Notes: generated by a model not told the origin, from the letters alone. A DNA stretch of 64,000 bases from Streptomyces coacervatus (GCF_029223485.1 NZ_JARHTP010000013.1:248001-312000), one strand, 5' to 3'; shown: positions 35,671-44,573, numbered from the stretch's first letter. Made by a program: numbers and translations.

Positions 35671-36630
35671 ATGGACATCGACGCCAAGCGCCGCGGCCCG
35701 AGTGTGGCAGCCATGCTGCGGGGCCTTCGGACACCCAGTCTCGCCCCGTGGACACATCTGTATGAATCACCGGCACCGCTTCGGCCGGGGGCACCGCGCA
35801 CCCTGTTCCTCGGCGTCTCCACGGTCCTGCTCGACGACGGCAACACCGCGTTCCTCACCGACGGGTTCTTCAGCCGTCCCGGACTACTGCGCGTCCGGTT
35901 CGGCCGGGTGCGACCGAGCCCCGCCCGTATCGCCAAGGCCCTCCGCCAGGCCGGCATCGACCGACTCGACGCCGTGTTCGTCGTCCACTCGCACTATGAC
36001 CACGCCCTGGACGCCCCCGAGGTTGCCGCGGCCACCGGGGCCCGTCTCATCGGCTCCGCCTCGACCCGCAACATCGCCGCCGGGCACGGCTTTCCCGACG
36101 ACCGCTTCCAACTGGCAGTCACCGGGGAGCCGTTCACGATCGGGCGCTTCACACTCACCGCGCTGCCCGCCCGGCACAGCCCGGGTGACCTTGCCCCCGG
36201 CCGTGTCGACCAGCCCCTGAAGCCACGAACCCGCGCCACCGACTACAAGACCGGCGACTGCTACACCCTCCACGTCCGCCACGGCGAACGCGAGCTCCTC
36301 GTCCACGCGAGCGCCCACAGCCTGCCCGGTGCCCTCGACGGCCGTCGCGCCGACACCGTGTACCTCGGCATCGGCGCGCTCGGCAAGCAGGACGAGGCGT
36401 TCCGGGAGGAGTACTGGGACCGGCTGGTCACCAGTACGGGAGCCCAGCGCGTGGTGCCCATCCACTGGGACGACTTCACCCGCCCCTTGGACCGGCCGCT
36501 GCGGCCCTTCCCCGCCTTCTTCGACGACTTCACGGCCACCATGACCTTTCTGACCCGCAAGGCCGAGCGAACAGGAGTCGCCCTCGCTCTACCCGTGGTG
36601 GGTCAACGGGCAGATCCCTGGCCGCCCTGA
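35671..36630 (+). CDS. MBL-fold metallo-hydrolase
   Basis: 319 residues from the ATG at 35671 with GAGGAAGAG upstream. The metal motif is VVHSHYDHALDAPEVAAATG (HxHxDH), with later metal ligands in LPARHSP and in VHASAHSLPG/VPIHWDDF. The pattern resembles UlaG/YcbL-like lipid or lactone hydrolases annotated only as MBL-fold. The insert FLTDGFFSRPGLLRVRFGRV before the motif is typical for this subgroup. It lies between a broken monooxygenase and a TetR remnant; the substrate is unknown. Confidence 0.8.
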   Translation: MDIDAKRRGPSVAAMLRGLRTPSLAPWTHLYESPAPLRPGAPRTLFLGVSTVLLDDGNTAFLTDGFFSRPGLLRVRFGRVRPSPARIAKALRQAGIDRLDAVFVVHSHYDHALDAPEVAAATGARLIGSASTRNIAAGHGFPDDRFQLAVTGEPFTIGRFTLTALPARHSPGDLAPGRVDQPLKPRTRATDYKTGDCYTLHVRHGERELLVHASAHSLPGALDGRRADTVYLGIGALGKQDEAFREEYWDRLVTSTGAQRVVPIHWDDFTRPLDRPLRPFPAFFDDFTATMTFLTRKAERTGVALALPVVGQRADPWPP

Positions 36631-36646
36631 CGGACGCCCAGGCGTC

Positions 36647-36910
36647 TCAACCGACAGGCCCGACGCGGCGGCACACCCCGTCGACGAAGACTTCCAGCGC
36701 CAACTCCATCTCGGCCTCGCGGCCGCAGACCTCCAGGTCGGCCCCCGCGGGGGCCGCAGCGGGCATCCCCCTCTCGACCAGATCCCTCTCCCAGTTGGCG
36801 ACAACGCCCGCTCCCCCGTCAGCGGGACGACCTCTGCGTACGTCGGCGCCGAGCCGACCTCGCGGGCGAGGGTTCCGATCAGGAACGCGATCGTCCTGCC
36901 AGTTTGACGC
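36647..36910 (-). pseudogene. TetR regulator C-terminal remnant
   Basis: The minus-strand frame ending at 36647 reads ANWERDLVERGMPAAAPAGA and EVCGREAEMELALEVFVDGV. It aligns with the tail of the intact TetR at 47828-48493 (REQELVDSGLPAVAAAATEL, VCDHEVEMEFGLELLLDAV). Earlier parts appear in other frames (IGTLAREVGSAPTYAEV-like), so frameshifts are present, and the HTH is missing. Its probable operator pair survives just upstream at 36937-36985. The regulator is dead while the promoter remains. Confidence 0.6.
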
Positions 36911-36928
36911 CGTCCATGAGCGGCACAT

Positions 36929-36985
36929 TTGACAGGACTTATATCGTAAGTCTAGCTTGAGTGAAGGTGGACATACGCCGTAAGT
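36929..36985 (+). promoter_or_regulatory. Promoter with TetR-type operator pair before the MBL gene at 37113
   Basis: TTGACA at 36929-36934, ACTTATATCGTAAGT at 36937-36951, and ACATACGCCGTAAGT at 36971-36985. The stretch including GTAAGTCTAGCTTGAG is the same as at 49.9 kb. The operator overlaps the -35 to -10 spacer, the usual repressor position. The adjacent TetR gene is a remnant. Confidence 0.7.
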
Positions 36986-37112
36986 GCGATGGAAGCCTCG
37001 GATGATCCGCACGGGGCCAGGTCGTCCGCCCGGACGCGCATGACACAGACGCTCGCAGCCAGGCGTTCCCTTTCCTGCTCACCCGCCCCTCACCCACTCC
37101 AAGGACACCTCT

Positions 37113-37898
37113 ATGAAGGTCCACCACCTCAACTGCGGCACCATGCATCCGCCCGGCGCCCGACTCGTCTGCCACGTACTGCTGATCGAGACACCGAACG
37201 GGCTAGTCCTCGTCGACTCCGGCTACGGCCTCGGTGACATAGCCGACCCGAAGCGGCGCGTCGGGCCTGCCCGCCGCTTCGTCCGGCCGGTGTTCGACGC
37301 CGACGAGACGGCCGTCCGGCAGGTGGAGAAGCTCGGGTTCCGTCGGGACGACGTCCGCCACATAGTGCTCACCCACTTCGACGCCGACCACATCGGTGGC
37401 CTCTCCGACTTCCCCGACGCCCAGGTCCACCTCACCGCGGACGAGGCGCGCGGAGCCGTCCACTCGCCCTCCTGGCGCGAGCGGATCCGTTATCAGAAAC
37501 CCCAGTGGGAGCACGGCCCGAAGCTCGTCGAACACCTCCCCGACGGCGACAAGTGGCGCGGCTTCGCCGCGGCCAGGGAGCTCGGCATGATCGCTCCCGG
37601 CATCGTCCTGATCGCCCTCCCGGGCCACACCCGCGGCCACGCCGCCGTGGCGGTCGACGCCGGCTCGCGCTGGATCCTGCACGCCGGTGACTCCTTCTAC
37701 CACTACGGCACCCTGGACGGTCACTCCCGCGTCCCGGCTTCCCTGAGCAGCATGGAGGCAGTGATCGCGTACGACGGGAAGAAAGTCCGCGACAACCATG
37801 CACGCCTCGCCGAGCTGCACCGGCAGGCCGACGCCGACCTCATGATCGTCAACGCGCACGACCCCGTCCTGTACGAGAAGGCGCGCGCGAGCGCGTAG
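37113..37898 (+). CDS. MBL-fold lactonase-like hydrolase (AHL-lactonase type)
   Basis: 261 residues; ATG at 37113. The double-zinc site is complete: VLTHFDADHIGGLSDFPDAQ (HxDxDH form), LPGHTRGHAAVAVD for the third ligand, HAGDSFYHYG for the bridging Asp, and NAHDPVLYE for the last His. The order and the length match N-acyl homoserine lactonases and related quorum-quenching or lactone-hydrolysing enzymes. Substrate is not decided by sequence. The operator pair at 36937-36985 lies about 130 bp upstream, so it was probably under TetR control before its regulator decayed. Confidence 0.85.
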   Translation: MKVHHLNCGTMHPPGARLVCHVLLIETPNGLVLVDSGYGLGDIADPKRRVGPARRFVRPVFDADETAVRQVEKLGFRRDDVRHIVLTHFDADHIGGLSDFPDAQVHLTADEARGAVHSPSWRERIRYQKPQWEHGPKLVEHLPDGDKWRGFAAARELGMIAPGIVLIALPGHTRGHAAVAVDAGSRWILHAGDSFYHYGTLDGHSRVPASLSSMEAVIAYDGKKVRDNHARLAELHRQADADLMIVNAHDPVLYEKARASA

Positions 37899-37913
37899 CC
37901 ACGAGGAGACGGG

Positions 37914-38235
37914 ATGACGACCATGCTCGCTGTGCAACTGCACTTCCCGAGCCGTGAGTTGAGGCTGGAGGAGGTGCCGCGGCCCGTCCCCGGGCCGGGT
38001 GAGGTCCTGGTCAAGGTCGAGGCGGCGGGCGTGTGCCTGTCCGACGTCCACCTGGTCTCGGGCGGGCCCGACGGACCGCTGGGCAGGCGCACCGAGCCAC
38101 TGGCCCTGGGACACGAAATGGCCGGCACCATCGCCGGACCCGGCCCTGATGTGGACGGCTGGGAGAGCGGGGACCGCATCGTGCAGCAGGCGGGCGAGCA
38201 ACGCGACGGCAAGGTCCTGACCCGAGGCCTTGGCG
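37914..38235 (+). pseudogene. Zinc alcohol dehydrogenase, N-terminal fragment
   Basis: The frame starts 15 bases after the MBL gene, probably in its operon. It reads PRPVPGPGEVLVKVEAAGVC, LSDVHLVSGG and PLALGHEMAGTIAGPGPDVD, the GroES-like half of a medium-chain alcohol dehydrogenase with the catalytic Cys and the GHE motif. Homology ends after GKVLTRGLG at about 38225. The Rossmann domain is missing, and the frame runs on into unrelated sequence to 38765. It is cut by a deletion junction just before a fragment of an unrelated transporter gene. Confidence 0.7.
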
Positions 38236-38286
38236 GCCGGGTCGGGAGCTGCCCAACCCCTCAGGTCCCGGACACGACAGAGAACG

Positions 38287-38628
38287 ATGACCGCCGACGG
38301 CACAAGCCCCGACAGCCCACAGGCACGCGCCGCCAAACTCCTGCGCCGTCCCAAGCTGTGGCTGATGCCCACGATCCTCAGCGGGCTGCTCGCCCTGCTG
38401 CTGTCGCTGCTCTACATGGGCGGCATCGTCAGCCCGCAGAGCGATCTGCACGACCTGCCGATCGCGCTGGTCAACAGCGATACCGGCAAGCCGCTGACCG
38501 GGCAGAAGCAGAACCTCGGCACCCAGATCGCCGCAGCCATCACGTCGGACACCACGAGCGACGCGGCCGACTGGCGTCAACTGAACGACCGCAAGGGCCA
38601 CAAGCGCCTTACTCCGCAGCCCGCTTGA
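38287..38628 (+). pseudogene. YhgE/Pip-type (ABC-2 membrane) protein, 5' fragment
   Basis: 113 residues from an ATG at 38287. ARAAKLLRRPKLWLMPTILS leads into one membrane helix, and the following part has DLPIALVNSDTGKPLTGQ and LGTQIAAAITSD, the extracytoplasmic start of YhgE/Pip or DUF3533 proteins. Such proteins are 500-700 residues with five more helices at the C-terminus. Here the similarity stops around WRQLN and the frame ends shortly after at 38628, next to the stop of the convergent CoA-transferase. A deletion removed the rest. Confidence 0.65.
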
Positions 38629-38637
38629 GCAATGACT

Positions 38638-40065
38638 TCAGGAAGCCGGGAGCCACTCCGGTCGGCTGGAGCCCCTGGGCACCAGGATCGGGGCCTGCCA
38701 GCGGGCCGGGGTGGCGGAGAAGCGGACCGGCGGTGCGAGGGTGTGCAGGTCGCCGAGCGGGGTGACCGCGTCGTACGCGACGGGCTCGCGCAGAGCGTGC
38801 TCGTCATCCCGACCCGCTTCGGTCGGGTCGACGAGACCCAGGGTCTGGTACCACATGGCCGTTCGGGTGAGGTTGACGGTCACGTGCCAACTGCCGCCCT
38901 CCGTCGCCCTCTTGTACAGGGCTGCGGTGGCGCCGAGGGCGCCCATGTAGCCGGTGATGAAGTCGTTGATCATGCCGGTGACGGGCAGACGCGGGTGCTC
39001 GGGAGTGCCTTCGAGCGTCATGAGACCGGAGGCGGCGGAGCCGTTCATGTCGAAGCCGCCGCGGTCGGCCCACGGGCCTGTCGAGCCGTAGCACGTGACC
39101 GAGACGCTGATCAGTCCCGGGTGCCGATCGGCCAACTCCCTTGGTTCCAGGCCGAGTTTCTCCAGCTTGCTGCCCCGGTGGTTGTTGACGACGACGTCCG
39201 TGTCGGCGAGCAGCATGTCCGCGAGCTTGCGACCCTCCTCCGTGGTGAGGTCGACATAGGCGCTGCGGGAGCCGATGTTGGCCTCGTCGTAGATGAAGTC
39301 GTGCTCGTAGTCGTTGGGCCGGGTCGCGCACAGCACCTCGGCCCCCTGCTCTGCGAGGGTGCGGCCGACGGTCGGGCCGGCGATGGCGTGGGTGAACGAC
39401 AGCACCCGTATGCCGTCCAACGGGCGGTCCGCAGCCGGGAGTTGAAGCGACGGGGCGTCACCTATGCGCTCCAGGCCGATGACCGGCTGGGAGGCGAGGA
39501 GCTGTCCCTGCGGGTGTGCCAGCCATTCCTCGGGCGTGCGCGCCACGCACACGGGCAGCCCCGCGGCGTTCGCGGTCTCCTCCAGTTCGAAGGCGTCCCA
39601 CGTGGCGAAGGCCGCGGCGACCTTCTCCTTGTCCGGCGGTACGCCCAGGAAGCGCAGCCACTTCGCGGCCAGGTGCGGGTAGACGCCGGAGGCCATGACC
39701 GTACGGCCGTCGCGGGTGCGGTAGGAGTCCAGCAGGAAGGGGTTGTCGGCGACGAGTGGGTGCGGGGGCAGGGAGCCGTTCAGGGTGGGATGCCAGAACG
39801 CGTGGGGGGTGATGCCGTGCACCGCCTGCCGCAGGTCCAGATGGAGGTCCTGGCCGGAGCCGGTGCGGTGCCGCCACAGGGCCGCGGCGCCGACCGCGCA
39901 GCCCATCACGGGGATGCCGATGGCTGCGCCGAGCCGGTGGCGGGCGGCGACGATCGGGTCCTGCCCGGCGAACGTCACCTGCCCGTCCGCGTCGGAGGAG
40001 CCGAGTCCCACGTCGGCGAGCAACGCGTCGAGTGCGGCCAGGGGATCGAAGGAGGAATCGGTCAT
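38638..40065 (-). CDS. CaiB/BaiF (class III) CoA-transferase
   Basis: 475 residues. The second half (about 210-475) has the family N-terminal signature LDGIRVLSFTHAIAGPTVGR with LAEQGAEVL, then DVVVNNHRGSKLEKLGLEPR, LISVSVTCYGSTGPW, and NDFITGYMGALGATAALYKR, which should hold the catalytic Asp near residue 366. The first half resembles a C-terminal part of the same fold (GCAVGAAALWRHRTGSGQDL), so the protein looks like a circularly ordered or tandem version. These enzymes move CoA between carboxylic acids. It follows the P450-reductase gene by 33 bases on the same strand and is probably co-transcribed, so its substrate may be the P450 product or precursor. Confidence 0.85.
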   Translation of the reverse strand: MTDSSFDPLAALDALLADVGLGSSDADGQVTFAGQDPIVAARHRLGAAIGIPVMGCAVGAAALWRHRTGSGQDLHLDLRQAVHGITPHAFWHPTLNGSLPPHPLVADNPFLLDSYRTRDGRTVMASGVYPHLAAKWLRFLGVPPDKEKVAAAFATWDAFELEETANAAGLPVCVARTPEEWLAHPQGQLLASQPVIGLERIGDAPSLQLPAADRPLDGIRVLSFTHAIAGPTVGRTLAEQGAEVLCATRPNDYEHDFIYDEANIGSRSAYVDLTTEEGRKLADMLLADTDVVVNNHRGSKLEKLGLEPRELADRHPGLISVSVTCYGSTGPWADRGGFDMNGSAASGLMTLEGTPEHPRLPVTGMINDFITGYMGALGATAALYKRATEGGSWHVTVNLTRTAMWYQTLGLVDPTEAGRDDEHALREPVAYDAVTPLGDLHTLAPPVRFSATPARWQAPILVPRGSSRPEWLPAS

Positions 40066-40098
40066 GGGGATCAGCCTTCTCTCACGGTGGAGTGGGGT

Positions 40099-43000
40099 TC
40101 AGCCTGCGTAGACGTCCTCGATGTACCGGTTCTGGTCCATCAGGTTTCGCAGCCACTCCTCGGCGGCTGTCCCGTCGGCGCCGGGCGTGCGCTGGGTGTA
40201 CATGCTCCGGAAGGCGTCGCGGACGCCGGGCGCCATATGGCGGCCGTCACCGCAGACGTAGACCCTGGCTCCGGCTTCCAGCAGCTGCCAGACCTCGTCG
40301 GCCTCGGTCGTGATCCGGTGCTGCACGAACCGCAGACCGTTCTCCGGTTTCTCGCTGAAGACCGGCCGCATGGAGACCACCCCCGCGGCCTCGGCGGCCC
40401 TCAGTTCCTCGGCGTGCAGGTAGTCGACGTCGGGGCCGTCACAGCCGAAGTAGCAGAGGGCCGGGGCAAGTCGGGTCCCTGCCTCGGCGAGCGTACGGCG
40501 GTCGGCGATCGCCCCGCGGAAGGGGGCGAGCCCGGTCCCCGCGGCGATCATGATCACCGGGGTGCGGTCGTCGTGCATGATGCGGAAGGCCTCGCGGCAT
40601 GGCTGGAGCCGGGCCAGTACGACGTCGCCGGGCTGTACGGCGTTCAGGTGCCCGGAGCCGGTGCCCCGGTGAATTCCGCGTCCCGAGCGGGCCGGTGCCT
40701 CCAGCAGCGAGACCATCAGCTCGGCGTGGCCGGGGGCGGTGGCCGGCGAGGAGGAGACGGAGTAGGTGCGCGGGCGTATGGGCGGGAGCAGGTCGAGGAC
40801 GACCGGCCAGTTGAGTGCCTCCGACAGGGCCGGGTTGTCCTCGATGACGTCGAGGAGGGTGCGCGGGTCGGCGGTCAGAGCCTGTTCGTCGTCCGCCAGG
40901 GCCACGAGCGCCCGCTGTTCGGGCGGGCACGGGTTGACGGCGGCCAGGGTGCGCAGCTGGTCGGCGGTCGGCCGGTCCTGGAGTTCGACGTGGTGGGTGA
41001 GCAACTCCCTTACGGTCAGGGGCCGATCGAGGGCGAGACCGTCGGGACGCGGGCGTGCGGACGTGATGTTGAGGACCGTTTCGAGGTCGGCGCCCAGCAG
41101 TTTGGCGGCCCGCTCGACCAGGGCGGGGGCGTTTGCGGGCAGTACGGCGAAGTGGTCAGCGGTCCGGTAGGTCTGGTCCGGCGGGAGTTCGACCCGCACG
41201 AAGCGCTTGACGCGCGGGTAGTCGGGCTCGGTCAGGCTCCTCGCCTCGGTGACGGTCATCGCGGTCATGCCGTGCCGGGCGGCCAGGGCGTCCAGCGGGC
41301 GGCCGAGCACCTCGGTCACCAGGTATCCGGAGCTCTCAGTGGAAGCTCCCACGGATGCCGGGTCGCCCGCGCAATCGAGGAGCGCGGTACGCATCCGGTC
41401 CGTGAACTGCCTTACGGCACCGGCGAGATCACCGGACGCGTCGCCCTCGGCGCGTTCCAGGAGCCGGGTGCCGCCGAGTTCGGCGAGGCGTCGGTCGATG
41501 AAGGTGGGGATGCGCTGGTAGGTGGCCGCCCAGTTGCGGTCGCCGATGCCCAGCACGGCGTAGGTGACGCCGTCCGCCGCACCCGGTTCGGCGGTCTCCA
41601 GCCACCGTACGAAAGCCGCCGCGTCGTCGGTGGGCTGCCCGTTGTAGGAGGCGGCCGCGATGATCAGGGGCCGGTCGACAGGCAGCGCGTCGGCGTACGT
41701 GTCGAGCGGCGCGACCTCGGTCTCGCAGCCCAACTCCCCTGCGGATGCTGCCAGTCGGACCGCGAAGTCACGGCAGGCGCCGTAGTTGGAACCGTGCAGC
41801 ACGAGCAGGCCGGTGCCCTGCTTCACGCGCGCGGGCAGGGAGCTGTCGGCAGCCGGTGCGGAGGTGATCTCCGGAGACCGCGCAGCCCGTTCACCGGGCG
41901 TGCGCGGGATGAGGTTCAAGGTGAAGCCGTCGGGCTTGATGGTGAGCGTCTGCTTGATGGTGAGCTGATAGCGGGCGTGGTCGATCAGGCGGTAGCGGTG
42001 GGCCAGCATGCCCAGCAGCATCGTGGCCTCGTGCAGCGCGAACTGCCGCCCGATGCAGGCTCGTTCGCCGGTGCCGAACGGCTTGAACGCGTGCGGGGAG
42101 CGGGCCGCCTCCGCCTCCGGGTCGAAGCGAGAGGGGTCGAAGAGGTCCGGGTTGTCGCCCCACACCGGGTCGCGGTGGAGCATCGGGACCGACACCAGGG
42201 CGGGCTGTCCGGCCCGCATCCGGACGCCGTCGCCGATCACCGTGTCCTTCAGAGCCTGCCGCCCGAATCCGGGAGCCGCCGGCCACAGGCGCAGCGTCTC
42301 GTTGAGTACCTGGCGGGTGTAGCGCAGCCGGCCGACGTCCTCGTACGTCGGCTCCGGATCGGCCACGTCACCCCACAGCTCATCCACCTCCCGCTGCACC
42401 CGGTGCAGGACTTCGGGGTGCTGCGAGAGGAAGTACAGCGCGAAGGCGAGCGTGCCGGACGTCGTCTCATGGCCGGCGATCAGAAAGGTGATGACCTGGT
42501 TGCGGATGTTGGCCTTGTCCAGCGTGGTGCCGTCGGACGGATGCCGGGCGCTCAGCATCAGCCCCAGCAGGTCGTCGGCCTCGGGCTGCGGCACGGCCGT
42601 ACGCGCGGCGATGACCTCGTCCACCACCGAGGCCAGGTAGTCGGCATCGGCGCGGAACGCCTCGTCGACCTCGCCGTAGTCCACATCGGGCTTACGGCCC
42701 GTCTTCGTCATCGCCCAGGTCAGGCACCGCACCATCGCGCCGACGAACGGATGCGGGCGGTCACTGTCGAAGGAGCCGAAGTCGAAGCCGAACCCGGCCA
42801 GGCCGATGGTGTCCAGCGTCATCCGGGTCATGTCGTCGGCCACGTCGACGGGTGTACCGGCGGCCGCACGGCGGTCCCAGGTGTCGAGCAGACGGTGGGC
42901 GACGCGCAGCATGACGGGGTGGTAGCGGCGCATCGACCCGAGGGCGAAGGCCGGCATGAGCAGGTCGTGGGCCTTGGCCCAGTTCGGCTCGTCGTTGAAG

Positions 43001-43284
43001 GCGGTGAACAGGCCGTCGCCCGCGAATTCGCGGACGTTCACCAGCGCCGGGCCGACGAACTTCGTGAACCGCTGCTCGTCGGCCAGTTCGGTGACCAGGT
43101 CGAGGCCACCGGCGAAGAGTACGTCGAAGCCACCGAAGCGCTGGAAGTAGGCGGGACCGTACGTTCTGGCCCGTTCCATGTTCGCCAGCACGGGCGGGCC
43201 GGCAGGGAGGGGGGAGGTGGCGAGATCGACGACGGGCAGGCCGTCGCGCATCTCGGTGTGCGGCGGAAGAATGACCTCGGTCAT
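40099..43284 (-). CDS. Self-sufficient cytochrome P450 / NADPH reductase fusion (CYP102 type)
   Basis: 1061 residues, the length of Bacillus P450 BM3. Residues 1-470 are the P450: I-helix FLIAGHETTSGTLAFALYFL near 270, ETLR (ExxR), and the heme loop FKPFGTGERACIGRQFA with Cys near 408. Residues about 490-640 are a flavodoxin-like FMN domain (LLVLHGSNYGACRDFAVRLA, AAASYNGQPTD). The remainder is the FAD/NADPH reductase (RTYSVSSSP near 842, IAAGTGLAPFRG near 917, VYVCGDGRHMAPGV near the end). It should hydroxylate fatty acids or similar chains using NADPH without separate redox partners. The PAS-LuxR gene is divergent 191 bp away, and a CoA-transferase gene follows. Confidence 0.95.
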   Translation of the reverse strand: MTEVILPPHTEMRDGLPVVDLATSPLPAGPPVLANMERARTYGPAYFQRFGGFDVLFAGGLDLVTELADEQRFTKFVGPALVNVREFAGDGLFTAFNDEPNWAKAHDLLMPAFALGSMRRYHPVMLRVAHRLLDTWDRRAAAGTPVDVADDMTRMTLDTIGLAGFGFDFGSFDSDRPHPFVGAMVRCLTWAMTKTGRKPDVDYGEVDEAFRADADYLASVVDEVIAARTAVPQPEADDLLGLMLSARHPSDGTTLDKANIRNQVITFLIAGHETTSGTLAFALYFLSQHPEVLHRVQREVDELWGDVADPEPTYEDVGRLRYTRQVLNETLRLWPAAPGFGRQALKDTVIGDGVRMRAGQPALVSVPMLHRDPVWGDNPDLFDPSRFDPEAEAARSPHAFKPFGTGERACIGRQFALHEATMLLGMLAHRYRLIDHARYQLTIKQTLTIKPDGFTLNLIPRTPGERAARSPEITSAPAADSSLPARVKQGTGLLVLHGSNYGACRDFAVRLAASAGELGCETEVAPLDTYADALPVDRPLIIAAASYNGQPTDDAAAFVRWLETAEPGAADGVTYAVLGIGDRNWAATYQRIPTFIDRRLAELGGTRLLERAEGDASGDLAGAVRQFTDRMRTALLDCAGDPASVGASTESSGYLVTEVLGRPLDALAARHGMTAMTVTEARSLTEPDYPRVKRFVRVELPPDQTYRTADHFAVLPANAPALVERAAKLLGADLETVLNITSARPRPDGLALDRPLTVRELLTHHVELQDRPTADQLRTLAAVNPCPPEQRALVALADDEQALTADPRTLLDVIEDNPALSEALNWPVVLDLLPPIRPRTYSVSSSPATAPGHAELMVSLLEAPARSGRGIHRGTGSGHLNAVQPGDVVLARLQPCREAFRIMHDDRTPVIMIAAGTGLAPFRGAIADRRTLAEAGTRLAPALCYFGCDGPDVDYLHAEELRAAEAAGVVSMRPVFSEKPENGLRFVQHRITTEADEVWQLLEAGARVYVCGDGRHMAPGVRDAFRSMYTQRTPGADGTAAEEWLRNLMDQNRYIEDVYAG

Positions 43285-43475
43285 GTGGGGCTTCCCTCTG
43301 CGTGCAAGGCTGTTGGGGCGGCCGCCGATGCGGGCGACCTGCTTCCAGCCTCACGCCGCGCGAGCGGCGCCCGGCGTCCCGCTCCTACCAGAACTGGTAG
43401 CCGACACGCATCACCAGGGCTTGTCAGCACACCGGCCCCGCCCCCGAAGGGGCGTCACGTATGAGGGAGGACCGT

Positions 43476-44168
43476 ATGGACTGCGGGGAGCTTCGCTGGG
43501 ACAGCGCACCGGACGGCCTCCCGGCCACCCATTCCCCGGTTCCGGACAGCGCGGCGGCCGTCTTCTGGCGCAACCGCGCCACCGGCCTTTTCGACCGCAT
43601 CCCGTTGCCCGCCGCATTCTGCAAGGCGGATGGCACGATCCTGCGGGCGAACCCGGCACTGGCTGCCGAATGGGGGGAGCTCGCGGGTTCGTTGCGCGGG
43701 CGCAGTGCCCTCTCCTTGTTCCACCCGGAGAGCCGTGACCAGCTCCGCTCGATCGCGGAAGCCATCCGCCTGCACCGCCGGTCGCGCTACCCGGTCGCGG
43801 TCCACTGGACCACCGAGAGCGGTGTCGAGCGGCGCGGGGACGTGAGCGTCGAGCTGGTCGACGACACCTCCACCGACGAGCCGAACCTGCTGGTCATCGT
43901 GCGCGTGACGGAGGAGGAACCGACCGAACCCGCCGTCCCTGGCGACACCTTGGAGGATACTGAGGTCCGCATCCTCGCCCTGACCGCGAACGGTGCCACC
44001 GCGGCACAGATCGCCTCGGCCGTCGGCCTCACCGCGGACGGCGTCAACTACCACCTCAAGCAGCTGTCCCACCGCTGGGGCGTGTCCGGCAAGGCGGCCC
44101 TGGTCGCCCGCGCCTACGTGGAAGGGATCCTGGCCGCTGACGCATGGCCGCCGACGCCCGCGGGCTGA
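43476..44168 (+). CDS. PAS domain - LuxR-type HTH regulator
   Basis: 230 residues from the ATG at 43476, preferred because GGGAGG lies five bases before it; the frame opens at 43461. Residues about 30-145 form a PAS domain (IPLPAAFCKADGTILRANPA, LSLFHPESRDQLRSIAEAIR). The C-terminal 65 residues are a LuxR/GerE-like HTH (DTEVRILALTANGATAAQIA, GVNYHLKQLSHRWGVSGKAA). PAS domains sense small ligands, heme or redox. The divergent placement next to the P450 fusion makes that operon its likely target. No operator could be confirmed by eye. Confidence 0.85.
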   Translation: MDCGELRWDSAPDGLPATHSPVPDSAAAVFWRNRATGLFDRIPLPAAFCKADGTILRANPALAAEWGELAGSLRGRSALSLFHPESRDQLRSIAEAIRLHRRSRYPVAVHWTTESGVERRGDVSVELVDDTSTDEPNLLVIVRVTEEEPTEPAVPGDTLEDTEVRILALTANGATAAQIASAVGLTADGVNYHLKQLSHRWGVSGKAALVARAYVEGILAADAWPPTPAG

Positions 44169-44171
44169 GGC

Positions 44172-44370
44172 TCACCCGGCCGACGGCTCCGGACCCGAAG
44201 TGGGCCGGTAGATCTCGGAGTTCGCGAGCCTGGCAGCGGCCCGAGGGTCGTGGCTGGGCAGGACCACGACATCCTCCTGGCGGGCGAATTCCTTGATCTT
44301 CCGCAGACTCTCGACCGCGGCCCGCGGATCCGCGCTGAACCCGTCGGGCACCTCGGCGTCGAGCTCGGCA
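44172..44370 (-). pseudogene. C-terminal fragment of an MBL-fold (lactonase-like) protein
   Basis: The minus-strand frame ends AAVESLRKIKEFARQEDVVV then LPSHDPRAAARLANSEIY, which resembles the last helix, strand and His/Asp loop of AHL-lactonase-like MBL enzymes ('VVPSHDP'). The HxHxDH site is absent. The fragment stops near 44370, where plus-strand fragments of other genes begin. Confidence 0.4.
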
Positions 44371-44384
44371 GCGGCCAAGGGGGC

Positions 44385-44573
44385 GGTCAAGTCCTTCGCG
44401 GTGCAGGTGTCGTACGACAGTGGACGCATATGGAAGCGCGTCACCGTGACCACCGACGCGAACGGCAAACGCTCCACCCCACCCCGGTGGCCGCCGTCCC
44501 CGAAATCCTGAGGACGCTGACGGCCCGCGGCTACCACTTCGTGACGGTCAGCCAGCTGCGCGCCACCCTCTGA
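44385..44573 (+). pseudogene. Two short C-terminal scraps: subtilase-like and deacetylase-like
   Basis: At 44395-44470 one plus frame reads VQVSYDSGRIWKRVTVTTDA, like a C-terminal beta repeat of secreted S8 peptidases. At 44484-44573 another frame reads PVAAVPEILRTLTARGYHFV and ends TVSQLRATL with a TGA, like the end of a polysaccharide deacetylase. Neither has its catalytic domain. Together with the MBL scrap to the left, three unrelated gene ends lie within 400 bases. The 216 bases after 44573 show nothing assignable. Confidence 0.35.

Noticed and set aside
38632..43464. A 4.8-kb open frame on the plus strand (1610 codons)
   Set aside because: It is antisense to the P450 fusion and CoA-transferase, both of which have full family motifs. 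Its translation is low-complexity (Gly, Val, Arg, Glu rich), as expected for a shadow frame in high-GC DNA.
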